Assembly (NCBI GenBank): GCA_035499415.1
Contig: DATJYV010000054.1
Span: 1-15,373 of the forward strand
Source of the DNA: DATJYV01 sp035499415
GTDB taxonomy: Bacteria > Bacteroidota > Ignavibacteria > UBA10030
DNA: 15,373 nt
Direction of reading: 5' to 3'
The notes under the pieces are model-generated. The model saw only the letters and a list, made by a program, of their open reading frames with translations, was not told the origin of the DNA and ran no database searches. The position numbers and the translations under genes were made by a program. Below are positions 1 to 7,067 of the stretch, one piece after another (position 1 is the stretch's first letter; each line of letters starts with the position of its first letter).

Positions 1-321
1 AGAAAATTCGCCGGAGTCATTCTGACAGATCGCGAAATCCAGTTGCAGGAACGCGGGATGAGCGGTCTCGCGAGGAACATTCCATGCCGGCGGAACCGCG
101 GTTGAGGCATGCGAGGTGAATTCTTTTGATTGCAGCGTCGCGAGGATCAAATCGCCCGCCGAGATGAGCTCCCGCGTGATTTCTTCGGAAAGGAAAAGCG
201 GTGTCTCGGAGACGCGGAAGTCGAGAGGATACCTGTAGGTTGTGTCTAGTTCCTGAACAAAGGCGCGGTAGGCCTTATCGGTAAATTCGGCGTTGAATTT
301 CTTGCGAAGTTCGGGAACCAT
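1..321 (-). CDS. Unrecognised protein, N-terminal 107 residues (runs off the left edge)
   Basis: An open frame runs from an ATG at 321-319 to the window edge without a stop, giving 107 residues that begin MVPELRKKFNAEF and end LDFAICQNDSGEFS. I see no signal peptide or membrane segment; the fragment looks like a soluble, mixed alpha/beta protein. The stretch AFLQLDFAICQNDSGEF resembles, from memory only, a family of uncharacterised proteins of about 400 residues in Bacteroidota that continue with a conserved IELQ-type motif and may be ATP-grasp-like. That link is weak because the diagnostic part lies outside the window. The frame stays open upstream of 321, but the extra codons cross hairpin-rich sequence and contain no better start. 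No clear ribosome binding site precedes the ATG. The gene follows the M29 peptidase by 102 bases in the same direction and may belong to the ligase cassette. Confidence 0.55.
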   Translation of the reverse strand, partial: MVPELRKKFNAEFTDKAYRAFVQELDTTYRYPLDFRVSETPLFLSEEITRELISAGDLILATLQSKEFTSHASTAVPPAWNVPRETAHPAFLQLDFAICQNDSGEFS

Positions 322-351
322 CGAGGTGATAGGCTGCCTGATACATCGAAC

Positions 352-418
352 GGCGCTGCTCTGCCGCCACCCTTGAGGGTGAATTCTTCGGACCAGCGTC
401 GGCCTGAAGGTCGACGCT
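352..418. repeat. Hairpin-rich intergenic stretch downstream of the M29 peptidase
   Basis: Three inverted repeats sit in tandem in the 102-base gap between two minus-strand genes. The strongest spans 395-418: an 11-pair stem with arms AGCGTCGGCCT and AGGTCGACGCT, one G-T pair and a 2-base loop. A second at 368-381 has perfect 6-base arms CACCCT and AGGGTG. A third at 352-368 has only 4-base arms, GGCG and CGCC, around a 9-base loop. None is followed by a run of T on the minus strand, so this is not a classic intrinsic terminator. It may stabilise the 3' end of the peptidase message or be the remains of a dispersed repeat. Confidence 0.5.
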
Positions 419-423
419 TGGGG

Positions 424-1443
424 CTAGACGAGAAACTTCCCTTTTTCCATGATCTTCTCCTCATCCATCCACACGTCGACTTCCCGGCCGACACAATCGA
501 TGTGGGTCGTCGAGATCCAATTCTGGCCCGTATGCTCGGCATACGGATGGCCGAACGCAATGTGCACGCCGGGCAGTTTTTCATCCTGAAGGATGTGCCC
601 GATGACATGCTTCACCGCCGTATTTGTCCCGACCGCAAACTCCCCTACGCGGTTGCTGTTCTCGTCGGTCGATGTGTAGGCGGTGAAATCGTCCAGAAGG
701 TTCTGGTTGGAGCACGAAAGCCGGGCGATCCGGTTGTCGCGTATCTCGATCCGGAGCGGTGTGGCCGAAAGCTCTCCGTACTTCTGACACAGATAATCCC
801 CCACAACACCGTCGACCACGAACGTACCGTTGACGTTGTTGGGAGCGGTGAAGATCTCACCCCCCGGAAGATTGCCCCATTTGTCCGGCGAGATGATTCC
901 GCTGGTCTTCAGCCATCGAAGGTGGGGCGCGAATTCCGCGACCATATCCGTCCCCGCCTTCGACCGCACACGGATCGTCCTGGCTTTTCGCGCCTTCTCG
1001 ACAAGTACCGTGCTATGCCGGTCGATCTCTTCAAAGTTCGCCCGCATCCCTTCCACCATGATCTGTTTATTTATGTTCACCATGTGGGCGTGGCGAATGC
1101 GATGCTTGTTCACCACGGCAGTCATCTGAATGCGGGAGCCGAGTTCGCCCGTCAACGCCTGTGCTGCAAAGATGCTCACGTTTGACAGCGCAAGGTCTTC
1201 GAGGATTTGCAGCGGCATGTCCTTGAGAGGGCGGCGGGCGAACTCCTCCAGGACAAACATGGTCCGCTTCGCGCCGACCTCATCCACCTGCCGGGCGAGG
1301 GACTCAGCAATCTCCCGCGTCGACTCATCTGTAATGATCGTCACGCGTTCGTTCGGCCGGACACGAAGGCAGGTATGGATGGCGTTCCGAGCCCCTTCCG
1401 TGAGCGATGCGTCGAACTGGATCTCTTTAGTGATAATTGCCAT
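424..1443 (-). CDS. M29-family (AmpS/aminopeptidase T type) metallo-aminopeptidase
   Basis: This 339-residue protein matches the M29 thermophilic metallopeptidases, which remove N-terminal residues from peptides using two metal ions in the cytoplasm. The family's metal and catalytic residues can be placed: Glu196 in LPGGEIFTAP, Glu268 in VGEFAVGTN, His294 in VHIAFG, Tyr301 seven residues later, and His314 and Asp316 in STTHID. It is somewhat shorter than the roughly 400 residues of classical members, mostly in the N-terminal half. The start is an ATG at 1443-1441 with no obvious ribosome binding site. It lies downstream of the GCS2 ligase gene, separated from it by a dispersed inverted-repeat element. 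Its position beside two amide-forming ligases suggests that it trims or recycles their product, but a general peptidase role is equally possible. Family call is confident; substrate unknown. Confidence 0.85.
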   Translation of the reverse strand: MAIITKEIQFDASLTEGARNAIHTCLRVRPNERVTIITDESTREIAESLARQVDEVGAKRTMFVLEEFARRPLKDMPLQILEDLALSNVSIFAAQALTGELGSRIQMTAVVNKHRIRHAHMVNINKQIMVEGMRANFEEIDRHSTVLVEKARKARTIRVRSKAGTDMVAEFAPHLRWLKTSGIISPDKWGNLPGGEIFTAPNNVNGTFVVDGVVGDYLCQKYGELSATPLRIEIRDNRIARLSCSNQNLLDDFTAYTSTDENSNRVGEFAVGTNTAVKHVIGHILQDEKLPGVHIAFGHPYAEHTGQNWISTTHIDCVGREVDVWMDEEKIMEKGKFLV

Positions 1444-1492
1444 AGTCTATGGGAGAAGGATAAGACATTAGGAATGCCAAGAGAATGTTCGC

Positions 1493-1608
1493 GTCATTGC
1501 GAGTCACGTCGTTCTTGGACGGGACGAAGCAATCCGATTTCCCCCATCAGGCATCTGTCCGGCCCTCTCAGGATATCAGATTGCTTCGCAGAGAGCGCTC
1601 GCAATGAC
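1493..1608. repeat. Dispersed inverted-repeat element with GTCATTGCGAG termini
   Basis: This 116-bp element has perfect 11-base terminal inverted repeats: GTCATTGCGAG at 1493-1503 and CTCGCAATGAC at 1598-1608. A second perfect inner pair follows, CGAAGCAATC at 1525-1534 and GATTGCTTCG at 1579-1588, so the whole can fold into a long interrupted hairpin. It fills most of the gap between the GCS2 ligase gene and the M29 peptidase gene. Repeats with these ends are very common between genes in many environmental bacterial genomes. It encodes nothing itself and looks like a miniature, non-autonomous mobile repeat. The middle, 1535-1578, is less symmetrical. Confidence 0.85.
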
Positions 1609-1620
1609 AGAAGGCGGACG

Positions 1621-2739
1621 CTAACCCGATTTGCCCAACCCGGTGTGTGTTTGATCAATGACGTAATCAACCACCTTCTTCAAATCCTTCGACTCCTTCC
1701 ACACGCGCAGTTGCCGGTCAGCCCCGGTTCCCCCCGCAAGAATCTTTCCGATATGTTTCAATTCCTCCCGGCAACCCAACTCATCGCACACGTCCTCCAC
1801 AAATTCCAACAGCTCACCGACCAATGACCGGGTATCGACTTCCGCCTGCTTGCCGAAGTCGATGAGCTTTCCCTCGATTCCATAGCGCGCAGCGCGGTGG
1901 CGGTTCTCGTTGAGCAAGATGCGGCGATACAACCGAAAACCGAGGTTCCGGGAGATCAGGCGATGGAGCTTGGCAACGACGCATTGAATGAGCGCGGCCA
2001 GGGCGATCGTTTCGTCGACCAGCATGGGTTCATCGCAGATCCGGAACTCGAGCGTGTCGAAAAGAGGATGGATGCGGATGTCCCACCAGATCTTCTTGGC
2101 GTTGTCGATGCAATGGGTTTTGACGAGAAGATTGATGTACGATTCGTATTCCGCGTAGCTCTGAAAATAATCCGGAATCCCGGTGCGCGGGTAATTCTCG
2201 AACACCTTGATGCGGTAGGATTTGTATCCGGTGTCGCGGCCGAGCCAGAACGGAGAATTCGTTGAAAGAGCGAAAATGTGCGGGAGAAAGTATCGGGCGG
2301 TGTTCATGATCTGGACCGCGAGCTCCTTGTCCGGGATGCCGACGTGCACGTGCAGGCCAAAGATGAGGTTCGCGCGTGCGACTTGCTGCATGTCTTCGAG
2401 CAGTTCGCGGTAGCGCGGGCTTTCCGTGATTTTTTGGTCCACCCAATGAGAGAAGGGATGAGTGCCCGCCGCCGCGATGCGCATTCCGCTTTTTCGTGCG
2501 ACCGAGGCGATCTGGCTTCTGAGGCGAATGACTTCCGACCGCGCCTCCCGGATATTGGCGCACACGTTCGTGCCGACTTCAACCACCGACTGGTGGAACT
2601 CCGGCTTCACATGCTCGCGGAGTACGACCTTCCCCTCCTGAATAATCTGCTCGATGTGCGACCGGAGTTCCCTGCTCTCCGGGTCGATGATCTGGAATTC
2701 CTCTTCGATCCCGAGAGTGAAGAGTCCCTGCGTGCTCAT
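1621..2739 (-). CDS. GCS2-family (YbdK-like) carboxylate-amine ligase
   Basis: From the ATG at 2739-2737 this encodes 372 residues, the usual length of YbdK-type enzymes of glutamate-cysteine ligase family 2. These use ATP to join the carboxylate of an amino acid, often glutamate, to an amine. Visible hallmarks are LGIEEEF near residue 9 (metal and ATP binding), GGTHPF-like AAGTHPFSHW near 90, FGLHVHVGI at 127-135, WWDIRIHP near 218, TLEFRICDE at 229-237 and ENRHRAARYG near 278. A GTG at 2793 in the same frame would add 18 residues, but it lies inside a dispersed repeat, so I prefer the internal ATG, where family similarity begins. Downstream of an ATP-grasp gene and upstream of an M29 peptidase, it probably acts in a pathway for a glutamyl or similar amide. 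True glutathione synthesis cannot be assumed; weak glutamate-cysteine ligase activity is common in this family. Confidence 0.88.
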   Translation of the reverse strand: MSTQGLFTLGIEEEFQIIDPESRELRSHIEQIIQEGKVVLREHVKPEFHQSVVEVGTNVCANIREARSEVIRLRSQIASVARKSGMRIAAAGTHPFSHWVDQKITESPRYRELLEDMQQVARANLIFGLHVHVGIPDKELAVQIMNTARYFLPHIFALSTNSPFWLGRDTGYKSYRIKVFENYPRTGIPDYFQSYAEYESYINLLVKTHCIDNAKKIWWDIRIHPLFDTLEFRICDEPMLVDETIALAALIQCVVAKLHRLISRNLGFRLYRRILLNENRHRAARYGIEGKLIDFGKQAEVDTRSLVGELLEFVEDVCDELGCREELKHIGKILAGGTGADRQLRVWKESKDLKKVVDYVIDQTHTGLGKSG

Positions 2740-2787
2740 CGCGTTGTGCCGTCTTTCATGATGCGAGGCCCACCCAATGAGAGCTTC

Positions 2788-2888
2788 CGTCACCCTGAGC
2801 TTTGGGCCGAAGGCCCATCAGCCTCTGGCTGAGTTTCAGGGTCCGATTTGAGGCGAAGATGAGATGCCGAACCGCGTTCAGCATGACG
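2788..2888. repeat. Dispersed repeat element predicted to fold as a three-way junction
   Basis: A 101-bp element lies between the ATP-grasp and GCS2 ligase genes. Its ends are an imperfect inverted repeat, CGTCACCCTGAGC at 2788-2800 against GTTCAGCATGACG at 2876-2888, matching at 10 of 13 positions. Inside the left half, an outer stem ACCCTGA (2792-2798) pairs with TCAGGGT (2836-2842) and encloses two perfect hairpins: GGGCC-GAA-GGCCC at 2804-2816 and CAGCC-TCT-GGCTG at 2819-2831. It resembles a family of intergenic repeats with GTCA...TGAC ends common in environmental genomes. It has no coding content. It may also form a stable structure in the intercistronic RNA. Confidence 0.75.
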
Positions 2889-2910
2889 AAATCCATTCTA
2901 GAGATCGCTC

Positions 2911-3879
2911 TTATTCAACTTTTTGGTTTGTCAACTTTCGTCCGGCGCCGCTCTTCACGAACGACCCCCACGTGAGATTGTTGCCGTTGTCTTTTTGTGC
3001 CTTCGCCAGACGAATCGCCAGCCGGGCAGCAGCTTCGACGACCCATTCGAAATTGTCCCGGCCGACGGAATGAAGGTCCGCATCGGGCGCCGGATTGCAA
3101 AAGTCGATCGCGTACGGGACCCCCTCGCGCACGGCCAGTTCAACCGTATTGAAATCGTATCCCAGTGCCTGATTCAACGTCAATACGCTTGATTCGACCC
3201 TCTCGAGCATCTTCGCTTCGACAGGCGCAGGACTCTGGACATATCGAAGATGATGGGGCTCGCGCGGGTCGTACCGCATAACCCGTACGTCCCTTCCGCC
3301 GATGCAGTAGCAACGGAAGTACTCAGAGAAATTGATCTCTTCCTGGAGCATCATCACGAGCTGACCGGTCTGATGATATTTCTCGAAGAACTCCTCCTTG
3401 TTGGTCAGCCGGTAAACGTGTTTCCACCCTCCGCCGGCAAAGGGCTTGAAATACGCCGGGAAGCCCACGTACCGGAAGATGCCGTCCCAGTCGAGCGGAT
3501 ACGCGAGGTTCCGGAAGGATCGTTCGTTCGTGTCGGGCGGATGCTGGTTGGATGGAAGGATGACGGTGCGCGGGACGGCGACGCCGAGTTTCACCGCAAG
3601 AGCATTGTTAAAAAATTTATCGTCGGCGCTCCACCAGAATGGATTGTTCACCACCACCGTGCCGGTGATCGACGCATTCTTCATCACAGCCCGATAGAAG
3701 GGAACATCCTGAGAAATTCGGTCGATGATCACGGCGTATCCGGGAGTTTCGCCCTGAATGCACTTGTCAATCCGCACGAACTCGGCCGAAATATCCTTCT
3801 CCTGTTTTGAGTTGACACGCTCGACAAACGCCTGTGGAAATGTATCCTCCTGTCCGAAGAGGATGCCGATTTTTTTCAT
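2911..3879 (-). CDS. ATP-grasp ligase of unknown substrate
   Basis: This 322-residue protein, from the ATG at 3879-3877, has the layout of D-alanine-ligase-like ATP-grasp enzymes, which form an acyl phosphate on a carboxylate and then an amide or peptide bond. The N-terminal domain opens with KKIGILFGQEDTFP. The ATP lid carries YFKPFAGGGWKHVYRL at about 143-158, with Lys145 the likely phosphate-binding lysine. The C-terminal metal site reads VELAVREG (Glu247) and YAIDFCNPAPD (Asp259, Asn262). The frame is open further upstream to 4092, but that part lies antiparallel in another frame inside the esterase gene and is not plausible protein. The true start overlaps the esterase stop in an ATGA, so the two are translationally coupled. 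The family and its partners suggest amino-acid ligation; I cannot name the substrate. Confidence 0.85.
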   Translation of the reverse strand: MKKIGILFGQEDTFPQAFVERVNSKQEKDISAEFVRIDKCIQGETPGYAVIIDRISQDVPFYRAVMKNASITGTVVVNNPFWWSADDKFFNNALAVKLGVAVPRTVILPSNQHPPDTNERSFRNLAYPLDWDGIFRYVGFPAYFKPFAGGGWKHVYRLTNKEEFFEKYHQTGQLVMMLQEEINFSEYFRCYCIGGRDVRVMRYDPREPHHLRYVQSPAPVEAKMLERVESSVLTLNQALGYDFNTVELAVREGVPYAIDFCNPAPDADLHSVGRDNFEWVVEAAARLAIRLAKAQKDNGNNLTWGSFVKSGAGRKLTNQKVE

Positions 3880-4610
3880 GATTGCCTCGTCTCGATGATT
3901 CTCGAAAGATAGCCGGGGAACGAATCCCTCCACCACGGCCAGTCGTGGCCGAAGCCGGGCCGCACGTCGAACCAATGGTCGATTCCTTTCGAGCGGAGAA
4001 TATCGGAAAGTTCCCGATTCTCTCCGTAGCACGGGTCGGTCTCGCCTGCGTTCAGGACGATGCCCATCGACCGCATTCTCTCGAGAAACCACGTGTCGTT
4101 CAGACCGGGGAGATAATCGGGGGGATTATTGAAGTAACAGTTGTCGTCGTAATACGAGTCGAGAAATTGCTTGATGTTGAACGCGCCGCTCATGCTGATG
4201 AGAAAGTGGACGAGGTCGGGATGGCGGAACGCGAGATTTGCGGCGTGGTATCCGCCGAAGCTGCAGCCTGCCGCTGCGACATGAGCCGCGCCGGTTTCCC
4301 GCCGGGCGAGGTCGATCACGTCATTCACGATGACGTTCTCGTACCCGTTGTGTGTTCGAACCCGGTCGGCGGGATGGATACTCTTGTTGTACCAGCTCTG
4401 ACCGTCGATGCCATCGGGACAATAGATCTTGACCACCCCGCGGTCAACGAGAGGGGCGGCGGATTCGACAAGCTTGAAATCCTTGTTCTCGTAGTATCGG
4501 CCGAGGGAAGTCGGAAAGAGGATGACCGGGTATCCCGCATGACCGAAGACAAGCATTTCGAAATCCCTGCTCAGGTACTGCGTATGCCACTTGACGTAAT
4601 TTTCTTGCAT
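3876..4610 (-). CDS. Esterase-like alpha/beta hydrolase (COG4947-type)
   Basis: This 244-residue protein is a compact alpha/beta hydrolase, full length and cytoplasmic by appearance, with no signal peptide. The nucleophile elbow is GCSFGG with Ser117, the acid is probably Asp192 in NAGETDPC, and the catalytic histidine is His222 in GFGHDWPWW, giving a complete triad. It resembles the small esterases often labelled putative esterase or COG4947. The start is the ATG at 4610-4608. Its stop codon overlaps the ATP-grasp start by four bases, so both proteins are made from one message in linked amounts. This suggests that the hydrolase acts on the substrate or product of the ligase, for example by releasing an ester-protected or misactivated intermediate. 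No direct evidence shows which bond it cuts. Confidence 0.85.
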   Translation of the reverse strand: MQENYVKWHTQYLSRDFEMLVFGHAGYPVILFPTSLGRYYENKDFKLVESAAPLVDRGVVKIYCPDGIDGQSWYNKSIHPADRVRTHNGYENVIVNDVIDLARRETGAAHVAAAGCSFGGYHAANLAFRHPDLVHFLISMSGAFNIKQFLDSYYDDNCYFNNPPDYLPGLNDTWFLERMRSMGIVLNAGETDPCYGENRELSDILRSKGIDHWFDVRPGFGHDWPWWRDSFPGYLSRIIETRQS

Positions 4611-4768
4611 GAGGGATTTGAACGGAAACCTTCAGATCACGGAATCAAATATTTACGGCAAATTCAAGGGAAAAACGGGACCGAGGGTGATGAAGGATGG
4701 AACCTTCACATCGGCCGAACAGATCCTCGCATCGTCCGGGGATTTATCCTCCGGTGAACGGGGAATAT
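4611..4768. other. Intergenic gap between thrC and the esterase, likely promoter region
   Basis: This 158-base gap is the longest repeat-free space in the left half and separates the threonine genes from the ligase cassette. The 60 bases nearest the esterase are richer in A and T than their surroundings, as expected of a promoter for the cassette, but I cannot assign convincing -35/-10 or Bacteroidota-type boxes. A small inverted repeat, TGAAGG at 4691-4696 and CCTTCA at 4703-4708, lies in the middle without a T run. No strong terminator follows thrC, so read-through is possible. Confidence 0.35.
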
Positions 4769-6076
4769 TCAAAATTGACCTTCTTTCAGAATCTGCCGGA
4801 GGGCCGAATAGTCTGCATCCATCTTGACGCTTCGTTTCTTCCGGCGGAGCGCCTCCTCGAGTTGCGGAGGAAGGGCGATGTCAACGCCAAGCGCTTTGCG
4901 GATCACATCGGGGAATTTCGCCGGGTGCGCAGTTGCAACGACCACGACGTGCTCTGACGGCTTGAGTCTTCGCGCTGCCGCCACACCCACGGCTGTGTGC
5001 GGGTCAAGGACGACACCCGTGCGCCGATGGGTCAACCGAATCTCCTCGAGCGTCTCGGCGTCCGACACGGCCTCCGCTTCCACCCGAGACTTCATCACCT
5101 CCCATTTCGAATCGAAAAAGGAGATGATCCGCGCGACGTTGCTGGGGTTTCCCACATCCATCGCGTTGGAATACGTCGTCACGGAATGTCGCGGCCGGAA
5201 TTTTCCCGTCCGCAGGTACTCGGGAACGACGTCGTTCGCATTGGTCGCCCCGACCAGGCGTCCCACCGGGACTCCAAGGGCTCTTGCGTACAGGCCCGCC
5301 GTCAGGTTTCCGAAGTTACCGCTCGGAACGACGAATGTCGGCGGCTGCTTGCCGCTTTCATGTCCGCCGGCATCCCTTTGCGCGATCGCCCAAATGTAAT
5401 AAACCACCTGCGGTATGAGCCGGCCGATATTGATCGAATTTGCAGTCGTCAGATGGCAGGACGAGACGACTTCCTCATCCGCGAGCGCTTGCTTCACGAG
5501 ACGTTGGCAGTCATCAAACGACCCATCGACCTCGATTGCGTGAACATTGCCGCCGAGAGTCGTCATCTGTTGCTCCTGAAGCCGGCTGATTCGGCCCGAC
5601 GGATACAGGACACAGACAACGACATTGGGGACATTGTGAAAACCAAGCGCGACCGCGCTTCCCGTATCTCCCGAAGTCGCGACAATTACCGTTGCCTTCC
5701 GTTGCTCGCGTCGAAGATATCTCGAGAGCGTCCTCGCCAGGAACTGAGCGCCCAGATCCTTGAACGCGAATGTCGGTCCATGAAACAACTCGAGAAGGTC
5801 GATGTCGCGCTCCAGGGGTCGGAGGGGGACGGGAAACGTCCATGCTTCATGAAGGATCGACGCCAGCGCTTCCCGATCGAGGTCGTCGATGAAGAGCGCC
5901 AGGACTTCCCTTCCGATTGTGTGGAGTGATTGACGCGAAAGCCCGGCAATGAAGTCCGCTGAGAGTCGTGGAATCGAATCAGGAATGTACAGACCCCCAT
6001 CCGGAGCGAGTCCCGCGAAGAGGGCTTCGCGAAAGGAAACCGGGGCTGACGTGCCTCCCGTGCTGGAGTATTTCAC
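4769..6076 (-). CDS. thrC: Threonine synthase
   Basis: ThrC converts O-phosphohomoserine to threonine with pyridoxal phosphate, the last step of the pathway. The 435-residue product, close in length to the E. coli and fungal type, begins KYSSTGG after the initiator, has the cofactor lysine in GPTFAFKDLGAQF (Lys106), the glycine-rich phosphate-binding TSGDTGSAVALGF, and the family signatures GSFDDCQRLV and NSINIGRLIPQ. The start is a GTG at 6076-6074 that shares four bases (GTGA) with the thrB stop and has a GGAG eight bases upstream; the longer open frame upstream is the shadow of thrB. The overlap implies translational coupling to thrB. The protein appears intact to its end, KEGQF. I see no regulatory domain. 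Confidence 0.95.
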   Translation of the reverse strand: MKYSSTGGTSAPVSFREALFAGLAPDGGLYIPDSIPRLSADFIAGLSRQSLHTIGREVLALFIDDLDREALASILHEAWTFPVPLRPLERDIDLLELFHGPTFAFKDLGAQFLARTLSRYLRREQRKATVIVATSGDTGSAVALGFHNVPNVVVCVLYPSGRISRLQEQQMTTLGGNVHAIEVDGSFDDCQRLVKQALADEEVVSSCHLTTANSINIGRLIPQVVYYIWAIAQRDAGGHESGKQPPTFVVPSGNFGNLTAGLYARALGVPVGRLVGATNANDVVPEYLRTGKFRPRHSVTTYSNAMDVGNPSNVARIISFFDSKWEVMKSRVEAEAVSDAETLEEIRLTHRRTGVVLDPHTAVGVAAARRLKPSEHVVVVATAHPAKFPDVIRKALGVDIALPPQLEEALRRKKRSVKMDADYSALRQILKEGQF

Positions 6077-7029
6077 GATCTCCGCTCCGGAATCACGACA
6101 GCTCCTTTTTTGTTGATCAAAGAGATGTACGCCTCGCTGCGAATGCCCGCGGCGCGTCGGAACGCTTTCTGCATGGATGCGGCGATGCGACGGCCCGACG
6201 AAAATGAATCCGCAACTGCGAAGACCGATGGGCCAGACCCCGAGATCGAACAGCCGTAAGCGCCGGCGCGCAGGGCATCCCGTTTCACCTCGCGAAAGCC
6301 GGGGATGAGGTTGGCGCGAACCGGCTCTGCAATTGCATCCTCCACACACTTCCCGACAAGGGTCGGGTCGCCGGAAGCAAGGCCGATCGTCAACCCGCTG
6401 ATGTTTCCCCACTGATAGACTGCTGTGCGGAGAGTGATCGCCCGTGGAAGGATGTTTCTTGCTTCCTCCGTCCGCACAACGATCTGGGGATGAACGACAA
6501 CCCAGATGAGCGTATTCCTGACCGGGATGGGGACGACGTCGAGCGGTTCGTAACTTCGGATGAGGCATGCGCCGCCAAGAAGTGAAGGAGCTGCGTTGTC
6601 CGCGTGCGGAGCCCCGGATGCCATTCGTTCCCCCTCGACAGCGAATCGGAGCAAATCCTTCTTGTGGAGCGGCCGCGGCAGGAGTTTGTTCACCGCAACG
6701 ACGGATGCGACGCTGCTGGCCGCCGAACTCCCGAGACCCGACCCTATCGGCATTTTCTTGTCCAGCAACATTTTCACTCCGAACTGCGGCTTGGTCTCCT
6801 GCAGGAAGAGCGAGGCAACATGGGCCGCGACGTTGTTCTTCGGCTCGGCGGGGACGCTTTCAAATCTCGAACGCGTCCGGAAAGACAGCCCCGGCTCCCG
6901 GGTCCGTTCCGCCGTCACAATATCGCCGGGGGCGTCGATCGCTATCCCGAGGACGTCGAAGCCCGAGCCGAGATTGGCGATGGTCGCGGGCGCAAAGATT
7001 TTCACTCTTCGGTTTTCCAAGGGGTTCAA
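6073..7029 (-). CDS. thrB: Homoserine kinase
   Basis: ThrB is a GHMP-superfamily kinase that phosphorylates homoserine using ATP. The 318-residue protein shows the N-terminal VKIFAPATIANLGSGFDVLG, the ATP loop PIGSGLGSSAASS near residue 93, and the C-terminal glycine-rich GAYGCSISGSGPSVFA. Length is typical. The start used is a TTG at 7029-7027; a GGAGGT lies 12 bases upstream, slightly far but the strongest such site in the window. A GTG at 7005-7003 would give a protein starting at VKIFAPA, eight residues shorter, and cannot be excluded. The gene lies 38 bases after thrA and overlaps thrC by four bases, so thrA, thrB and thrC very likely form one operon. Confidence 0.95.
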   Translation of the reverse strand: MNPLENRRVKIFAPATIANLGSGFDVLGIAIDAPGDIVTAERTREPGLSFRTRSRFESVPAEPKNNVAAHVASLFLQETKPQFGVKMLLDKKMPIGSGLGSSAASSVASVVAVNKLLPRPLHKKDLLRFAVEGERMASGAPHADNAAPSLLGGACLIRSYEPLDVVPIPVRNTLIWVVVHPQIVVRTEEARNILPRAITLRTAVYQWGNISGLTIGLASGDPTLVGKCVEDAIAEPVRANLIPGFREVKRDALRAGAYGCSISGSGPSVFAVADSFSSGRRIAASMQKAFRRAAGIRSEAYISLINKKGAVVIPERRS

Positions 7030-7041
7030 TCGATCGGCGAG

Positions 7042-7047
7042 ACCTCC
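7042..7047 (-). promoter_or_regulatory. Ribosome binding site of thrB
   Basis: On the minus strand GGAGGT sits in the thrA-thrB gap, 12 bases before the TTG at 7029-7027. It supports the TTG start over the internal GTG at 7005, although the spacing is longer than usual. Clear sites like this are rare in the window. Confidence 0.5.
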
Positions 7048-7067
7048 GGAGTGCCGCCGCAGTCGCC

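Noticed and set aside
246..608. Minus-strand open frame of 120 codons across the M29 peptidase end and the left gap
   Set aside because: It is out of frame with both the peptidase and the left partial gene, and it crosses hairpin-rich DNA; the composition is typical of a shadow frame.
2740..2793. N-terminal extension of the GCS2 ligase from the GTG at 2793
   Set aside because: The GTG lies inside the dispersed repeat and the 18 added residues precede the point where family similarity starts.
3880..4092. N-terminal extension of the ATP-grasp protein by 71 residues
   Set aside because: The extra residues come from a second frame of the esterase gene and are arginine-rich, whereas MKKIGILFG is a normal start for this fold.
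3882..4757. Plus-strand open frame of 291 codons opposite the esterase
   Set aside because: Antisense to a hydrolase with a complete catalytic triad; no family match and no plausible start signal.
4997..5929. Plus-strand open frame of 310 codons opposite thrC
   Set aside because: It lies wholly antisense to thrC, has an arginine-rich low-complexity composition and no recognisable motif.
6077..6568. N-terminal extension of threonine synthase by 164 residues
   Set aside because: It is the shadow of thrB; the GTG at 6076 with GGAG upstream begins exactly at the family N terminus.
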